A DNA stretch of 64,000 nucleotides from Dicaeum eximium (taxonomy: Eukaryota > Chordata > Aves > Passeriformes > Dicaeidae), in assembly GCA_013396995.1 (NCBI GenBank), contig VWZP01005531.1, positions 496,001-560,000 of the forward strand. Reading direction: 5' to 3'. Under the pieces are notes generated by a model. The model did not search any database, was not told where the DNA came from, and saw only the letters and a list, made by a program, of their open reading frames with translations. The number at the start of each line of letters is the position of its first letter. Position 1 is the first letter of the stretch. A program made the translations under genes and the position numbers. Shown here piece by piece: positions 13,006 to 27,213 of the stretch.

Positions 13006-13067
13006 CAGCCTCATCTCCACTGGATTCCCAGAGGAGCAGCCTCTTCTCCACTGGATTCTCAGAGGAA
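13006..13067 (+). repeat. 31-bp tandem duplication inside the LTR
   Basis: Two adjacent 31-bp units, starting at 13006 and 13037, share cagcctc and ctccactggatt and differ at three positions. They lie downstream of the GC box region in the ERVL-like LTR. Such internal duplications are common in LTR U3/R regions. Whether it belongs to the family consensus or only to this copy cannot be judged here. Confidence 0.8.
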
Positions 13068-13327
13068 GTCCAGGCCCATCTACACCACCACCAGACTTCC
13101 AGAAGGAACGTACATCCTTTCTACAGGATCACTGCTTCAGCAGAACTATATCTTCCACTCCAGCAGGACTGCAGCCACCATTCAACTGGACTGTTACCAA
13201 CACCCCGACCCTCAGGGTGGCAGGTCATATCCTGACTCTGTCAGTGTTTGTTTTTTGGGTTTTTTGTTTGGTTTTTTGTTGGTTTTTTTGTTTGGTTTTT
13301 TTTTTGTTTGTTTGTTTTTGTGTTTTT

Positions 13328-13903
<576 letters not shown>

Positions 13904-16900
13904 TTTTGTGGGTTTTTTTTTGTTTTTTGTTTGTACTAGTTCCATTTGTATTTTTCAGTTTTCCTAGTAAAGAACTGTTATTCCTATTCCCATATCTTTG
14001 CCTGAGAGCCTTTTAATTTCAAAATTGTGGTGATTTGGAAGGAGGGGGTTTACCTTTTCCATTTCAGGGAGGGCTGCTGCCTTCCTTGCCAGACACCTGT
14101 CTTCTCAAACCAAGACAATGTGGAATTAAAAAGCCTATCAGATTATTTTGCTCTTTGAAAAATTCATGATAGCTACAAAACCCCTTCACCACCTCCCTCA
14201 GTTACTTCTGTTACTTCAAAAAAAAGGGTATGGTACCTTTGACAAATGCTGCTTCTAAGTGATCTTACAGTATTATGCTGTATTTTAGTAGTGTATAGAA
14301 TGAAACTATTAATACACAGAAGTCTTGCTGCATTAAAAGATGATCTTTGTCTAATACACAGGGAATGAATCTAATCAGCTACCATGATAAAAATTTATTG
14401 AACAAGAGCCCTTCAGCCATCCTATTGGTTTCTGTGATGAGTAGCCATAGTGAACAGAACAAAATATAAATGGAGAACAGTGGAAAAAAGAAACCTCTGG
14501 CTGAACACTGTCCCTGCCTTTTCCAAGAAGTCTGAAATATCTTTTTCTGTAGGTATTTAATATTGCAGCTTACTCTTGCTGCTACTTAAGGAGTACAGAA
14601 AGAAATAATTCAAGTCATGCTAACTTATTGATGCAAATGCAAACCTAGTCTAATAAGGTATGAGAATAATATAAACATAAATAATAGCTTCTGTGCACCC
14701 CATAACAATGGTAGATAATTTCATTTTAATTAAATGTCAGCGTGAAAACTCTCTCTGAATTTATCATAATAACTATTCTGACCATAAAGGAAAAAAAAGG
14801 AAAGAAAGTGGTTGAACATTTATTTTAATATTCTATTGTCATGCAAGATATCAAACCTGCTGGCTTTCTGATTTAGTATTAAAAAATAAGGTTGTCTCTT
14901 CTCACAGAAGAGTGTTATCACCATTGTGTAACACAGAGCATATAAAACATATCAGAGGCACTACTTGCCAGAGTACTTCAGCTTCTCTTAGTTCTCCTAC
15001 AGAAAGAGCTGGAGATACAGACTAGGATATCACCAGTACCCTAAAAGGAACTGAGTCCATATCTTCTTACTACACTTTTTAGCAGCCTTGTTTACATTTT
15101 CATTAAAAGGATGAGAGAGAAGAACCCAGCTGCACTCAGATGGGAAAGTCAATGATGATGAAAATGTCTCAATACAAGTTTGTGAGTAGGAACAGGCCTG
15201 GATTAACCAGGCAAACCATCTTGCAGAGCGAATCTGCAGCTTCAGTCTTGGACTGCTCTACCGCATTTCCGGGGGTATGCTTTTTTCCACTGAAAATACT
15301 GGAGATGCTGGAAATCATCAAAGAAGTCTGGCAGCCATTCCTTTAGTTCTCTCTCTTGCAGATATTTAAGGTCATGGATTGCACAAGACAACAAATCCAG
15401 GAAAAATGAAAGCAAGAGGCTACAGAAAACGATAGTAAAAATGCAAGCAAGACAAAGGAATAAGAAATCCTCATTTTTCCATCAAAAACCTTTAAAGTAT
15501 TCTGCTTTCCTCATGAGGTTTCTCTCACCATGCTTCTCCAGAATAATAAATACCTTGTCGTGGTAGAAAAGCAATGCAGCTTCAAAGTACAAGAAACAGA
15601 GACCAGGCTATAAAAGAGGCATAACACATAAAAGGGTATAACAGTTGGCAATCTGACCTCAGCATCAAGGGATAACTTTTAAAGCCCTTCTTGGTGTATT
15701 AACCATTTCAAAGACAGTGTGAATTTTTTAGAGCTATCTTCCAGGATTATTTAAACTCCATAGTTTAATTATAAAAGAAAAACACATTCAAAAAGAAAAA
15801 AATAGACTACCGCCCAAAACCTCTACCCTCTTAGTAAACATTACTTTTTCAAGAACAGAAATGCATCAAAATGTATAACTTGCTGTTCAACAAAATGTTG
15901 ATTTGATAATGTAGTTTCAAAGGAGTACTACATTTTCTGAAGTTATGCATTTTTCAGTAAAACTGTTGTCTGAAATAATAATGTTGATCAGAGGACAATC
16001 TCCATGATACTCACATGGTTTTTAAATTACTAATGATCAAACAAACAGCTTTTTAATATAAAAGAAGCACTCAATATATTTTGGTTTCTAGTTTGTAAAT
16101 ACCTAGAAGATGACAATCTTAATTTTGTCCAGTCAACATTGACTTCTACAAAAAAACATATAAAAGGCATTTTTTCTATGAAAAAGCAGACCATTAACAT
16201 TTAAACATACCGATTTTTAGAGAAAATCACTTTCAAAGAAAATGAATATGAATATGAAAAAATTTAATTTAAAAAATTCTTTGAAAGGATCTAGCAAATA
16301 CACATACGCAGTATGCCTTAAGCTAAAATTAATGCTATAACATTTATGGATTACATAAAGAATTAAAGTTATGAATGCATTAGGAGCTAGCACATTAGCA
16401 ATATGTGTTCTGAGTTAGAAAGTGTTTTGCATATGTAAGAACACCTGCACAAAGTCACACCAAAGGCCATGTAGCCTTGTTATTTCCCATGCCACCAGTA
16501 AAAATTATTGCATAAGGGAAGGACTGTAAAATAAAGGTAAAAAATAAAGTGATCTTTTTCCCAAATGCCAGCACATTCAGATGTCTAATCTCATGTCCAC
16601 ATCTCTAAAAGTTTCTCAGGATAGTAAAATTGAAACCAAATGGAAACAGTCTAAACTACCTATAGGAACTTTCTCTTTTCAGTACATAAAATAGACTGTT
16701 TAAGATGCAGGCTGCCATCCTAAATTTTTCAGTAGTCTATTTCATCTGAAAAAGCCTTTGTTCTTTATTCACAGAAGCTACTACTTGAAATATAAAATAT
16801 TTCTGCTGTATATATGTGTAGCAAGATGACTACTGAACACATTTAAAACAAAATCAAAACTAAAGAAAGTTTTATAATATTCAGAAAGCATTTCTGAATG

Positions 16901-19900
16901 AAAAAAAAAAAGCCACCACAAAACCAGGAAAAAACCCACTGTTGCAGATAGGCTGGTCATGCTGCCTGCATTATTTCCCTTTAAGACTTTATTCTTAGAT
17001 TCTCACTGATGAATCAGCATTAAAATGCTAACATTGCTAGATTAACAGCACTGAGGGAAAAGCTAATGAGCGATGGCTGTCCAGGCTGTTCACTGACTGC
17101 TGAAACTTGTAACTAGACAGTTCTCTGAGCATAATGTTTCAACCCATTGTTTTTTGAATTCTATTTTCTGTTTAAGAAGGCTCAGCTAAAATAAAGTCAG
17201 ATCTTTCTTCAGAAAATATTTGTTGTTTTCAAAGATCTTTTACAATGTACTACCTTACAACTACTGATTGCTGGACTTTGCATTTTTAACACTACTTTTA
17301 ACCTACCATTTCAGATATTATTATTATACAATATAGATTTTGCTTGAGCATTTTTATCCTTGCCTTCATTTAAATTTAGTTCTATTTAATAAAAAGAGGA
17401 ATGTATGTTCTATCATAGTATTTATGGGGGGGAAGTCCATCTTATTTGACTTCATTTGAAAAACTAAATAATTAATTAAATTACATGTACTTCACTTCTG
17501 TTTTAAGGACAGACAAACGTCTGCTCAAAGTAGTTCAAAACAGTCTTTGCTTTTACTCCCTCAGGCATTAACCTGCAGTGTTAGTTTTAGCTCTGGCTTG
17601 CTCTGGAAATTCTATCATAGCTAGGTAGGCATTTCCAGGTAAAGCCTTTTTCTGCCCTTTTCAACCCAGCTGGAGAAGCAGCCAACAGCAGGAATATAAA
17701 TTTCACTGATCAGCTAAATCACAGTGTTCTGGTGAGACGAATACTTGCAGAGTTCAGAAGGGCTGTACACCACCTTCAGTCACATCGAGGTTGTATCCTT
17801 CTTCACTCAAACTACCAAATGCCATTTCTGGGTGTCCTCACAGATGGCTACAGCATGGAGTGACCCCTTGGAAACAGCTGACACCAACTACATCCTGAGC
17901 TCCCGCTAGAAGCATACACACCTCTGTTTGAATGTGGTGAGAAGTCACGCAGTTTTATCACCTTCTGAAAAGGGACAGATTTTGGAAGCAGTGACATTGA
18001 TATTGCTGCTGTTTGTATGCAGAGGCAAAGATCATCAGCCTCCAGGCACACAACTGACCTACAGTAGCAAATTACTTCAGCGATCCCAACTGTCTGCAAG
18101 TTTCCAGTGAAAAATCGCCTCAGAGTGGAAGTGGTTAAGCACAAAGCTCAGCCTTTAGATATAAAACAAGCAGCATAATGAAGGCCTGGAGATCTTCACT
18201 GGCCTCTGCTACAGAAAACATCATCATTTTAGGGCTGCAGACATTTTTCAGAATTTCTCAGTATCAGACCCAGGCTGGTATCTTCAACCATTACACCACA
18301 CACAGTATTTATAATATTTTAATTTCTTTGATACAGAAATTTCCTGACTATACTGAGATACAAAACAAGATTTGGGATTGGAATGTCAACATCTTAAGCA
18401 GACCCTGCATAAAGATTCAAGTTTTTGAATGTACTTGATACTGTTTTTGCAGAAAGATCTTTCATCTAGAGTGCATATATTTAAAAATATATAGGAAGAT
18501 TATAAATATATACGCATTCATAAATTTATAGATACATGGATAAAAAATGTCTTCCTGGCTTTAAAGTTTAGCCCATTTGTAACTTATACAAAATGTATTT
18601 TTCTAATAGAACACATACAATTAATGGTCAGTGCAGAAATTTTTTTAACAGCAATAAATAGATTACCAAAACTTTTAAAGAAGAGGAGTTTTATTTAGCT
18701 AGTTACTTTTGCCTCAATTTCATTCACACTCCAGCACATACTACCAGCCTTATCTGCCATCATCACCTGAAAGACTCATGAATTTGTCAGCTGCACATTT
18801 TCACATGTTAGCAGCAGTTATTTGCACTTAGAAACACTAGTGCCAGTGGGCTCAGACCTCCTCATTGCTGGGCAACCTCATTACCTACTGTGAGATGCAA
18901 CTTTCAAATTTCGCAGCATTGTATAAATACATTTTACAAAACACTGGAAAGGTCATGCCCCAAATCTTAATCAGAATAACTAAGTCTCACAAATGCTGGG
19001 TGAGGCATCTTTTTGCTGCTGTTTTTAATTTGATAACATCTGCAAACTCTGTCTTAAGGATGAACAAAACAACAACAGTGCCACCTGGGCAATATATTTT
19101 AGAGAGGCTTCAGTCTAGTTGCCAAATAGGAGACAATGACTCAGAATGGAATGACTAAGGAACTTCACTTGCCTGCAGTTGTCTAAAGACCCAACACAAG
19201 TCTTGAGGAAATACACAGGCTCTGAGGCAAACAGTGAAAAAAGCCGTAGGGCTGGAAAAGCCCATGCTGTTTACAGACTACTTTTAAGTTGAGCTATCTG
19301 CTCAAGTGAGAAGCTATGTTAATGCAAATATATTTCCAGTACCTGAGCTAGCTCAGTAACCTTTCCATGGCACTGCTCTGTACCATGCTGATATGCACCA
19401 TCCCTCAAAAATTCCTTCTGTTAGATGGAAGTTTTTGGAAAATGAAGATAGTAAGATTTGAAACATTCAGCTACACTAGTGCAGGATCAATTTAAATAAT
19501 TCAGTGTCTTAAACCACAGGAAAGAGCCCTTGTGTTTGTTTCAAAACCCCAAAGGTTAATTCCTTAAGAAGTAATAAATGAAAACTGCAACTGATGAAAA
19601 ATTATTTCCCAGCAATTTTTCTTGATATTTTTTTGGTCTAGGAGGACTACTTGAAAAACATTCATAAAGATTCATGAAAGCATCCTAATAATATACATTC
19701 TTAGGATACAGTGGGATGCCAACATGAATAGTTTAAGCTACTTTTTACTCAAACACTGAGAAGATTATGCAATCTTTCTTTTGAGTAAATAATGAAGTGT
19801 AGATGTAGTGAAAGAACTGATTTATTTTAGTGGAGGTCTTAAAATTATTAACAAAGAAAGTGTTGAATGAGTCAAAATATACAAACTCCAGTAGAGTCTA

Positions 19901-21492
19901 GAGAATAACTGTTCATTTTCTCAAATAAAATATCGACTTCCAAAATGACTTCAGAGAAGGACTATCCTTCATATTCCAAATTATTTCTCAACCTTTTTAA
20001 GTAGACGTAAAATTTACAAATATCAGTAATTAACACTAAAATAGGTAATAGGCTATGAAATAAAAGCATCTTGGATGCTCAGCTGCTGTATCCTGCTTAT
20101 ACATGCTAGGTTTGAAGTGAAGAGTTTCCCCACAGGCGAGATGGACACAACAATACTGGAGTTTTGGTTTTTTTCTGTCCTGTGAGGTACAGTTCACTTC
20201 CAAGGACTACTGGGGTGTATTCCCCTACCCAGCTTGATACTGGCAGAAGGATCTCTTCCGCTGACAACACCCCTGGTTTCTTTTGCATCATGATTTTTAG
20301 TCTTTCCAATTAAAACTTGCATTTTTTCTCAGGCCATTGAGAGATGTGTGGTTTTCATATATGAAACCAACTCTTCTGATCATCATGACTATTGCAGAAT
20401 TACCTGCAGCTGGAGAAGGAAAGAGGCCCCAGGAGCCTGATCCAAATAGTACTATGTCAAACTAGACTTACATACCTTGTTAGTAAAACTGAACTTGTCT
20501 CATGTGTTCCACACATCCAAATTGACCAAGGAAACTGAGAAACAGTAACTCAACCCATGGATTCTTAATGGACTGCACTGAAAATTAGGTTGGAAGTGAA
20601 AAAGGATCTCCACTCTCACTCTTAGCCCTTTGCAATGAGAGCTTTACAAATTGGTGGCAGCTCTGCTAAATTAGATTTAGTACACTGTTATTTCATTTGA
20701 CAACAAAAATAAAGTCATGGGCAAAGGAAGCCTTTGAAATGCACTGTAACAACTTCTTCTGCCAGTTTCTTACTTATGTAATTAGACCTCTTGATAGAAG
20801 CAATGAAGTACAACTAGGCTTACCTGAAGTGTAACATACCCACCTGCTTTATATATATGTATTTACATATGTGTGTGAGCTCATACAAAGGGAGCCTGGA
20901 TCCCATTTTCTCCTACCTAGTCTACTTCCAGACTATTAGTATTGGGCTCTCTAGATACTTATTCCATTGGACAAATGGACAGAAGTAAGAGTCAGTTCTC
21001 CTTTGCACTGTATTTGGTATAATGACATGCTTAGGTGAACACTCAGAACAAATCCTCACCAGGACAGAGCAATGAGTTGCTTTCCTTAAAACCATTTAGA
21101 GGAAATGCTTGAAACAAGGTACAAGTAACAGGTGATGTGATTGAAAGTCTGCTTCTGTAAGACCTCATGAACTGTTCTCACCTTCCAGAAGCGAACAAGT
21201 ACCCTTTATACAATGCTGCCTAAATCACAAGTAAGAGAACTTAGGATTGATGGGAGTGTCAGTAAAAAGGCTTCTCAAAATTGCAAATGCTGTCTTTAAT
21301 CATTGCCTTCATCAAAACTTACATTCACATTACTACAGTTAGACTGCTAGTTTCTGCTAGTTGAGACAATCAGATAATGCAGGCATAAAAATATAACCAG
21401 AAATAAAACGTTTTATGCATCAAAACATACCCAGCATCCCAACTGATGAGCACTTAGTTGAAATTCTCCAGGAACAAGAATAAAATCAGGAC

Positions 21493-21513
21493 TTTTACTC
21501 ACTTTAGGTAAGT
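21493..21513 (+). promoter_or_regulatory. Second recursive-splice-like site
   Basis: A pyrimidine-biased stretch (cttttactcacttt) leads into AG|GTAAGT, with the junction at 21507/21508. Form and caveats are as for the site at 1738, but the tract is weaker because it is interrupted by A. One or two matches to the 8-mer are expected by chance in this length. Confidence 0.12.
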
Positions 21514-22202
21514 GCAGTACTATGCTTTGTCTATAAAGTCAAATATATTTGACATATTCAAAAAATATATTCATTAGAGAGGGTATGTTGCTTACTAAAT
21601 GAATCTCCAAAAACATTATAAATCCCAGTTCCCACTGTCTCAAAAGGAAATTGAGAGGTATCAGTAATTTGCAGAAACCTCTCCAGGTAATTTCCACAAA
21701 TAGAGGCTTGCTCAACTTATCTTTCTTATTTGCAGACCTACCTATCAAACTGTAAAGAAAATCAAGATGACCATTCCTAATCCACCCAAGAATGATACAA
21801 CACAAGCCCTTTGGAAAACCTGCTGACTTCAAGTGTAAATCTGCTGCCAGTGAACATTTCAATTTACAGAATATGCCTCCACAGAGAATCAGTCTGCTAG
21901 ATTGTTTCATTCCACAAAAAGTTTCTCATTTCCACTGCTTTGGCACTTCACAATGAAGCTATTACAGCAGGTGTAAAATGTGTTGCCCTGCTGTCTAGGT
22001 CCATGTTTTAATGGGAAGAGATGAATTAAATATTCTGTAACACATTTATTTCCCAGATGTGGCACAACACTTCAGTAGGAAATAAATTCTTAGATGTGCT
22101 CCAGTTGTCTAGTTAGTCATGTCATCCTTTTCTATTTTCAAAGTTTCCCTTGTAATTCTGTTTGTCAGACTTTTGATGAAAGTCAAAACCTCCTAACTAT
22201 AT

Positions 22203-22230
22203 GTAGAATCATCAAGGTTGGAAAACATAC
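22203..22230 (-). mobile_element. Possible CR1 3'-terminal scrap
   Basis: The text tagaatcatcaaggttgg followed by aaaac closely resembles the reverse-complemented 3' end of avian CR1. The resemblance stops after about 25 bp. It may be a very short insertion, a decayed copy or coincidence. Confidence 0.3.
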
Positions 22231-25200
22231 ATACACACTATATAGTGTTTTGACTATTTTTGTCAGTGGCTAACTAAATAAAAAGAACTGAAGCTGAAGT
22301 AGACATCAAAATATGATCCATTTCGAACTAAGAAGATGCACATAAATTCTGAAATCAAATATCTCTTAAGTAACAATATTATTCAGTTCTGCAAGCAGTA
22401 GGATTCAATTAAATTTCACTCCTAAACAGTTTAATTTAGTGAAGTGTCATTAGTTTTCATAAGTATATCTGAAACTTACTACTGAATCAAAACTAAGGTT
22501 TCTTGTTTGGGTTTGGCTTTTTGTTAGCGAGACAGACTTCAAGGATAGACGCCTGGCAATAAAATTAGAAACATTAACAACTCTACCTTCTCTTTCTGGA
22601 TTACTTGAAAAATTAATTTAAAAAAAAAAAAGTATATACCCTACCTATTACAAGTTTATTTACTTTCCTGGCAAAACTAAAATTCATATGTCAAAGCCAG
22701 GCCTTGTAAATACAAGTGTGTGGGTTTTTAAAGGAGCTCCAGTCCAAGTTCAATAGTACATTGCAGGTGGAAGACTTGGGGTACTCTAATACATAATTCT
22801 GTAAAATAGCCTTCATTTTGATGTTTTCGAAGTCAGGAGAGGTACAGACCTTCAGACAATGTGAATGAAGCCCAAACCTGTCATGCTGCAGGCTTGGAGC
22901 TGCCTGCAGACAATGTCCTTCTCTGACTCCCAATGGTCTTCCCCCATCCTGATGAGCACAAGCAATGGAACAACAAGCTGCTTTTGCAAAGGAGGGACTA
23001 AAATTAAGTAGGAGAATGTAGGAAGCAACTTCTCTCCCCAGGACAGCTGTCGCCGTTGCTTTTATGTCATCATGAAATTTGGAATAAAGAGACAGGTGAA
23101 GGTAATGACAAGAAAGACTGTAGCAATCCAAAGATTAATATCCAGCAGTCAGGAGCAAGGCCTACAGTTGGCTAGTACTGCCTAAAAGACCACCTGTAAA
23201 ACAGTCTAGACACAACTAATGAGAAGCAAGACTGCCTCTGTCAAGGACATTGGGTTCCTCCTTCTTTCCTCTTCCATTTTAACCAAACGTTGAACAGATA
23301 ACTAAACTAAGCTTAGAGAGTATCTGGCACCTGAAGTGTTTTATATGATTTCCTCCTGATCCCCAAGATAAGTCTTTGAAGAGAACATTAAAGCCAGATG
23401 GAGAGTGGTTGGACCCACACTTCTCTTGCCTTTTTCCCACAACTTAAGGGAAGGATTAATAAGCCTGTGATACCTGCCTGTGGATGACAGGGCTGAATCA
23501 CTTTTCCAAGCTATTCTCAGAGATGAATCCAAAGCAATTATTACAATTCCAGCAGAATATTGAACACACTTGAGTTGATTTTATGAGCTCCATCTTGGGA
23601 AGAGTCAGGGGCTATCTCAGACCAGTCTGAATTCTTTATCTTCCTGTAAAAGGGGAAAGTGAAAACATTTCATACAGTCGGTTTTGTTGTCTATTCAGTT
23701 ATTTGTGGCTAACAATTGTGGAAGTTCCTGTAAGGATCTGATTTAATTAATCCCATTAATTAGATGTTAATGCACTTCCTGAGATCTAGAGAGTGACATC
23801 ACCTTGACTGAAAATTGCTTCCCAGATATCCATTATGAAAAGCTGTGATGGTACTAAGAGTGAACACTAAATGGAAAATGTATTGTTACGGATGCATAAT
23901 ATAATTAAAAAGAAGAGCACATATTAAAGACTGTGTTCTTCTTCATGCTGACTGAATATTGAAGGGATGAAATCCATGAAAAAAAAAAGCCCAGTTTTGT
24001 AGGGATTTTTTAAAGTCTTACCTTTTGAAATTGTTCAATGGTAAAATTCAATGAAAGAGAAATAACAGAATTGAAATGTACCAGGAGCAAAATTATCATC
24101 ACCTGAATTTTTTTGCAAAATTGTGACTATGAAGGAAATATTCTTACTCTGGAGATTGCTATGCACAGCATTCAGTAGATTCTTTCCAATAAATAAAACT
24201 GAAATTTATATCTAACATTCTCATGAAACGATTCCATTACTAATTCAATGTGCTAGCTCAAATATGTCTTCACATGGGCTTGTGATTTTTAAATCAAAAT
24301 TTTTAAAGAAACATTTATTTTAACAGCTACCAAAATGAAAATGAAACACAGCTGACCATGAAAAAACAAGTTTTGTATATTTAGATTAACTTTAATTCCT
24401 GGACTTCTCAAAAATATTGTCTAATTTGATGCACATTGAAACCATGAAAAATTTGAAAAGTTTGGCTCATCTAAAATAAAAGTTTAGTCTCTTGATAGAA
24501 ATCTTCTGGAAACATAGATCTTTTTTATAGTTGTAACATTAGAGAGCATTCTTTCTGGAAATGGTGAACAAAAGAAATAGAAAAACCACTGCACATCGAG
24601 TATCGGTTTTAATGGAATGTTATTGATGATAGGATCATCGCCAGTAAACATCTCTGCAGGTACTGAGGCAGACTCCAAGAAAAGCAGCCACAAATAGAAT
24701 GTGCCAGACACTTGCTAATACACTCCAGCAACAGACTATAAAATTGCTTAAAATTGCATAATGCGGGTTTAGACAGAATTTCAGGAGATGAATAAAGAAG
24801 ATTATCTGGAAAAAAATGAATATGCATTAGTCAGTGTAGATGATACTCAGAAGTATTTGCACCAAATCTTGCTTTTGTTTTATATCTGGTGAGAAAAAAT
24901 AACTTTTTCAGCAGTTTTAATTTCTGTGGTGATGTGAGTAAACACTTCTCATTAATTTCTCATCTATGTGTTTTCAAGTAAATTGATTCAAAATAACCAG
25001 AATACAAGTTGACAGACAAGACAGCAAATTAAGGCAGGTTGCCTGAGTCTAGACACAGTCATGTTTTCTCAGTGCAAATCCACTGAAATAATAAATTTTT
25101 TTAAAATAAGGTGCAATGAAAATTGAGCTCAACATTTGGTTTTGCTGCCTTATTTAACACCATCTAAAAGTTTCTATCTTCATCTGAGCAAATTTTATAA

Positions 25201-25291
25201 GATTTTTCTTAAATAAATTCTGCTTCAAAGTTCTCTGCACCCCTCCAGTAGAATGCTAAAATGCTAGCAATCCTAGGACTCCCTGGCATCA

Positions 25292-25319
25292 TTAGTAGTA
25301 GTCGTAGTAGTAGTAGTAC
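25292..25319. repeat. (TAG)n microsatellite, about 9 units
   Basis: A run of TAG triplets with one C interruption (gtcgtag) follows the word cat. A second tract of the same unit lies at 35910-35935. Confidence 0.9.
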
Positions 25320-25801
25320 TGGTAATAATATTAGAATGAACAAACTTTCCTTATACAGCAGTTTTATATTCTCAAGGCCATGAAATTATAATTCTTGGAG
25401 TAAGCAGATTGATGCAATATTTTCAATACTCAAGATATCTCTCCTTTTCAAAGACTTCTGTTCAAGGCAAATCCAATCTATCAGAAAAATAATAAAGACA
25501 AATGCTAGTGTGGATTCATGACCAGAAACAAGAATGACAAAAATTGCAAAATGCTGAATTTTGCCTGACCACATTAATCATGTTATTCAGTGCATTATAC
25601 TTTAAATTATGTCAGTGGGGTGAAATTGTACATTTCATTGAGTTATGGGTAAAAATAAATTCATAAGTTGTTTTTTATTTATTTCTCAGCATACAGAAGG
25701 AAAACACATATATAAATCAAAAGTATCTTCCTAGTCTTCAAAACTTTCAAGAGCTCAACACGTTTCTAAGGCAATGTAAATTCCAGAAAAATTACTAAAT
25801 A

Positions 25802-25839
25802 AGTTAACAAAGGGTGACGATATTCACCCTTTGTTAACT
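25802..25839. repeat. Perfect 16-bp inverted repeat, 6-nt loop
   Basis: The arm agttaacaaagggtga (25802-25817) is the exact reverse complement of 25824-25839, around the loop cgatat. A perfect 16-bp stem is rare by chance. Directly after it, sharing base 25839, sits a perfect 14-bp palindrome, taacaaatttgtta (25839-25852). No transposase or small RNA is recognised nearby. Possible readings are a cruciform-prone site, a small folded element or the remnant of an inverted duplication. Confidence 0.85.
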
Positions 25840-26434
25840 AACAAATTTGTTAAATAACAAACCTAACTAATTCACTAACGCCATTCACGCCTAACCCTGC
25901 AGCATTCCTTAGTGTGCTTCAACAAGAATGAATCTAGAGGAATTACATTAGAGAAGGCAGAGGTGATGGAGTGATAGGAGTCCTGTCTAAAGAGACAACA
26001 GTTTTAACAGACCTTTTCACTTGTTTTCTTCCTGAATTTTGATCTTTTGACATGTTGTTTCACAGTGTTTCCCAGCCACTACCTTCTAGGATAGATCCAG
26101 TAAAAAGACGCAGGGTGCACACATCCATAAGACTAAATTCTCTTTGCCTGCAAAAAGAGATGGCTGCAGCAAATTTTGCTGTTTCCTGTTTTCCCTTAAC
26201 AGTGCTTGGGCACTGTCCGAGAAATTGGTAGCTGATAGGAATCAAGACCATGCTGGGAATCAGGCTAACAATAAACAGTGTGGATGGTCACAAGAGACTG
26301 CATTAACAACTTCCCCAGTTCTAATCTAATTAGTAAAGTAGCTGCAGTTTATTTTATTAGCTTTTCATCTGTGTTGTGTTGCAACTCAACAACTTCGATG
26401 ATGGGGCCTCCCAGTCCTGAAATTACTGAATGGT

Positions 26435-26463
26435 GGTGGTAAAGAATGGATGGTGGTAAAGAA
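26435..26463. repeat. Tandem repeat with a 17-bp period
   Basis: Two copies of ggtggtaaagaa are separated by tggat. It is a small local duplication with no sign of function. Confidence 0.7.
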
Positions 26464-27135
26464 ATCCAATTTAAAGAATAAATGGATAAAAAACATTGCT
26501 GAATATACATTGGTTGGATAGCTGCACTGATATACCTTTCCACCATTTTTTTTTTCCTTTTGAAAGTGAGTTTGTCAATTTTCTACAATTCTACTTGCAC
26601 TTTCCCAATAGCCAAATGTTGTGTTTCAGGCTTTTGCACAAGCAGTGAGACACTCAGGGCTTATACTACAGGTCCAAGGTATTCCGTGTCTTATTTGTAC
26701 TACAGGTATACTACATCCTTGCTTAAAGGATGTTTTGTTTGAAATCCTCTCCGTTTCATAAAAATTTATATTAAAAATTTTGTTGATCTTATAGGAAGAT
26801 CTGATAGTAAAAGATTTTACTTGGAAAAATAAACTATTTGCTAATCTGTGCAGAAAAGGAAAAAAGGAAACCCTTTTTTTTTGCAGTACAATGGTATTGT
26901 AAGCATCACAGCTAACAGGCCTTGTAGAATATCAGACTACTAGTCAAAACACAGAAACTTTATTCTGTTTTAATCCTGAAGAGAAATCAGAATAAGAATA
27001 GAGATGCTCTTGATATATTGATGAAAAATAAATATATGTAGGAAAACATATATTTGCAGTTCAGTATTCCCTTCATAGAAGATCTTTTAACCATGGCTAA
27101 AAGTGACTTCACTCCTAATTGACTTGTTATTCAGT

Positions 27136-27213
27136 ACACAGAACAACAGAATGGCTTGGGTTGGTAGAGACTGGTAGAGGTAATCTATTTCCAACCCCTC
27201 TGCAATGGGCAGG
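27136..27213 (-). mobile_element. CR1 LINE, 3' part (split by an LTR)
   Basis: This is minus-strand CR1 3' text: agaatggcttgggttgg, then ccaacccctctgcaatggg and cagg. The consensus continues directly with gacaccttcca, which appears only after the intervening LTR at 27481. The outer end is decayed: cacagaacaacagaatgg stands in place of clean octamers. It forms one copy with 27475-27691. Confidence 0.9.
27208..27213. repeat. Target-site duplication GGCAGG, left copy
   Basis: GGCAGG at 27208-27213 is repeated at 27475-27480, immediately on the other side of the LTR. In unbroken CR1 the word occurs once, inside atgggcagggacacc, which confirms the duplication. Confidence 0.85.

Larger units (their letters stand above)
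14118..27135. other. AT-rich unique DNA, no gene recognised
   Basis: This is 13 kb without an identifiable gene. The longest non-homopolymer frames of the window are here (minus strand 22691-23131, 146 codons; minus strand 21539-21910, 123 codons). They carry no motif that I recognise and lack a clear promoter or splice context. Small items listed separately are a possible CR1 scrap at 22203, a TAG microsatellite at 25292, the hairpin at 25802, and a 17-bp-period repeat at 26435. Confidence 0.7.

Noticed and set aside
25802..25852. Hairpin as a microRNA precursor
   Set aside because: The stem is 16 bp with a 6-nt loop, too short for a standard precursor, and the flanks do not extend the pairing.
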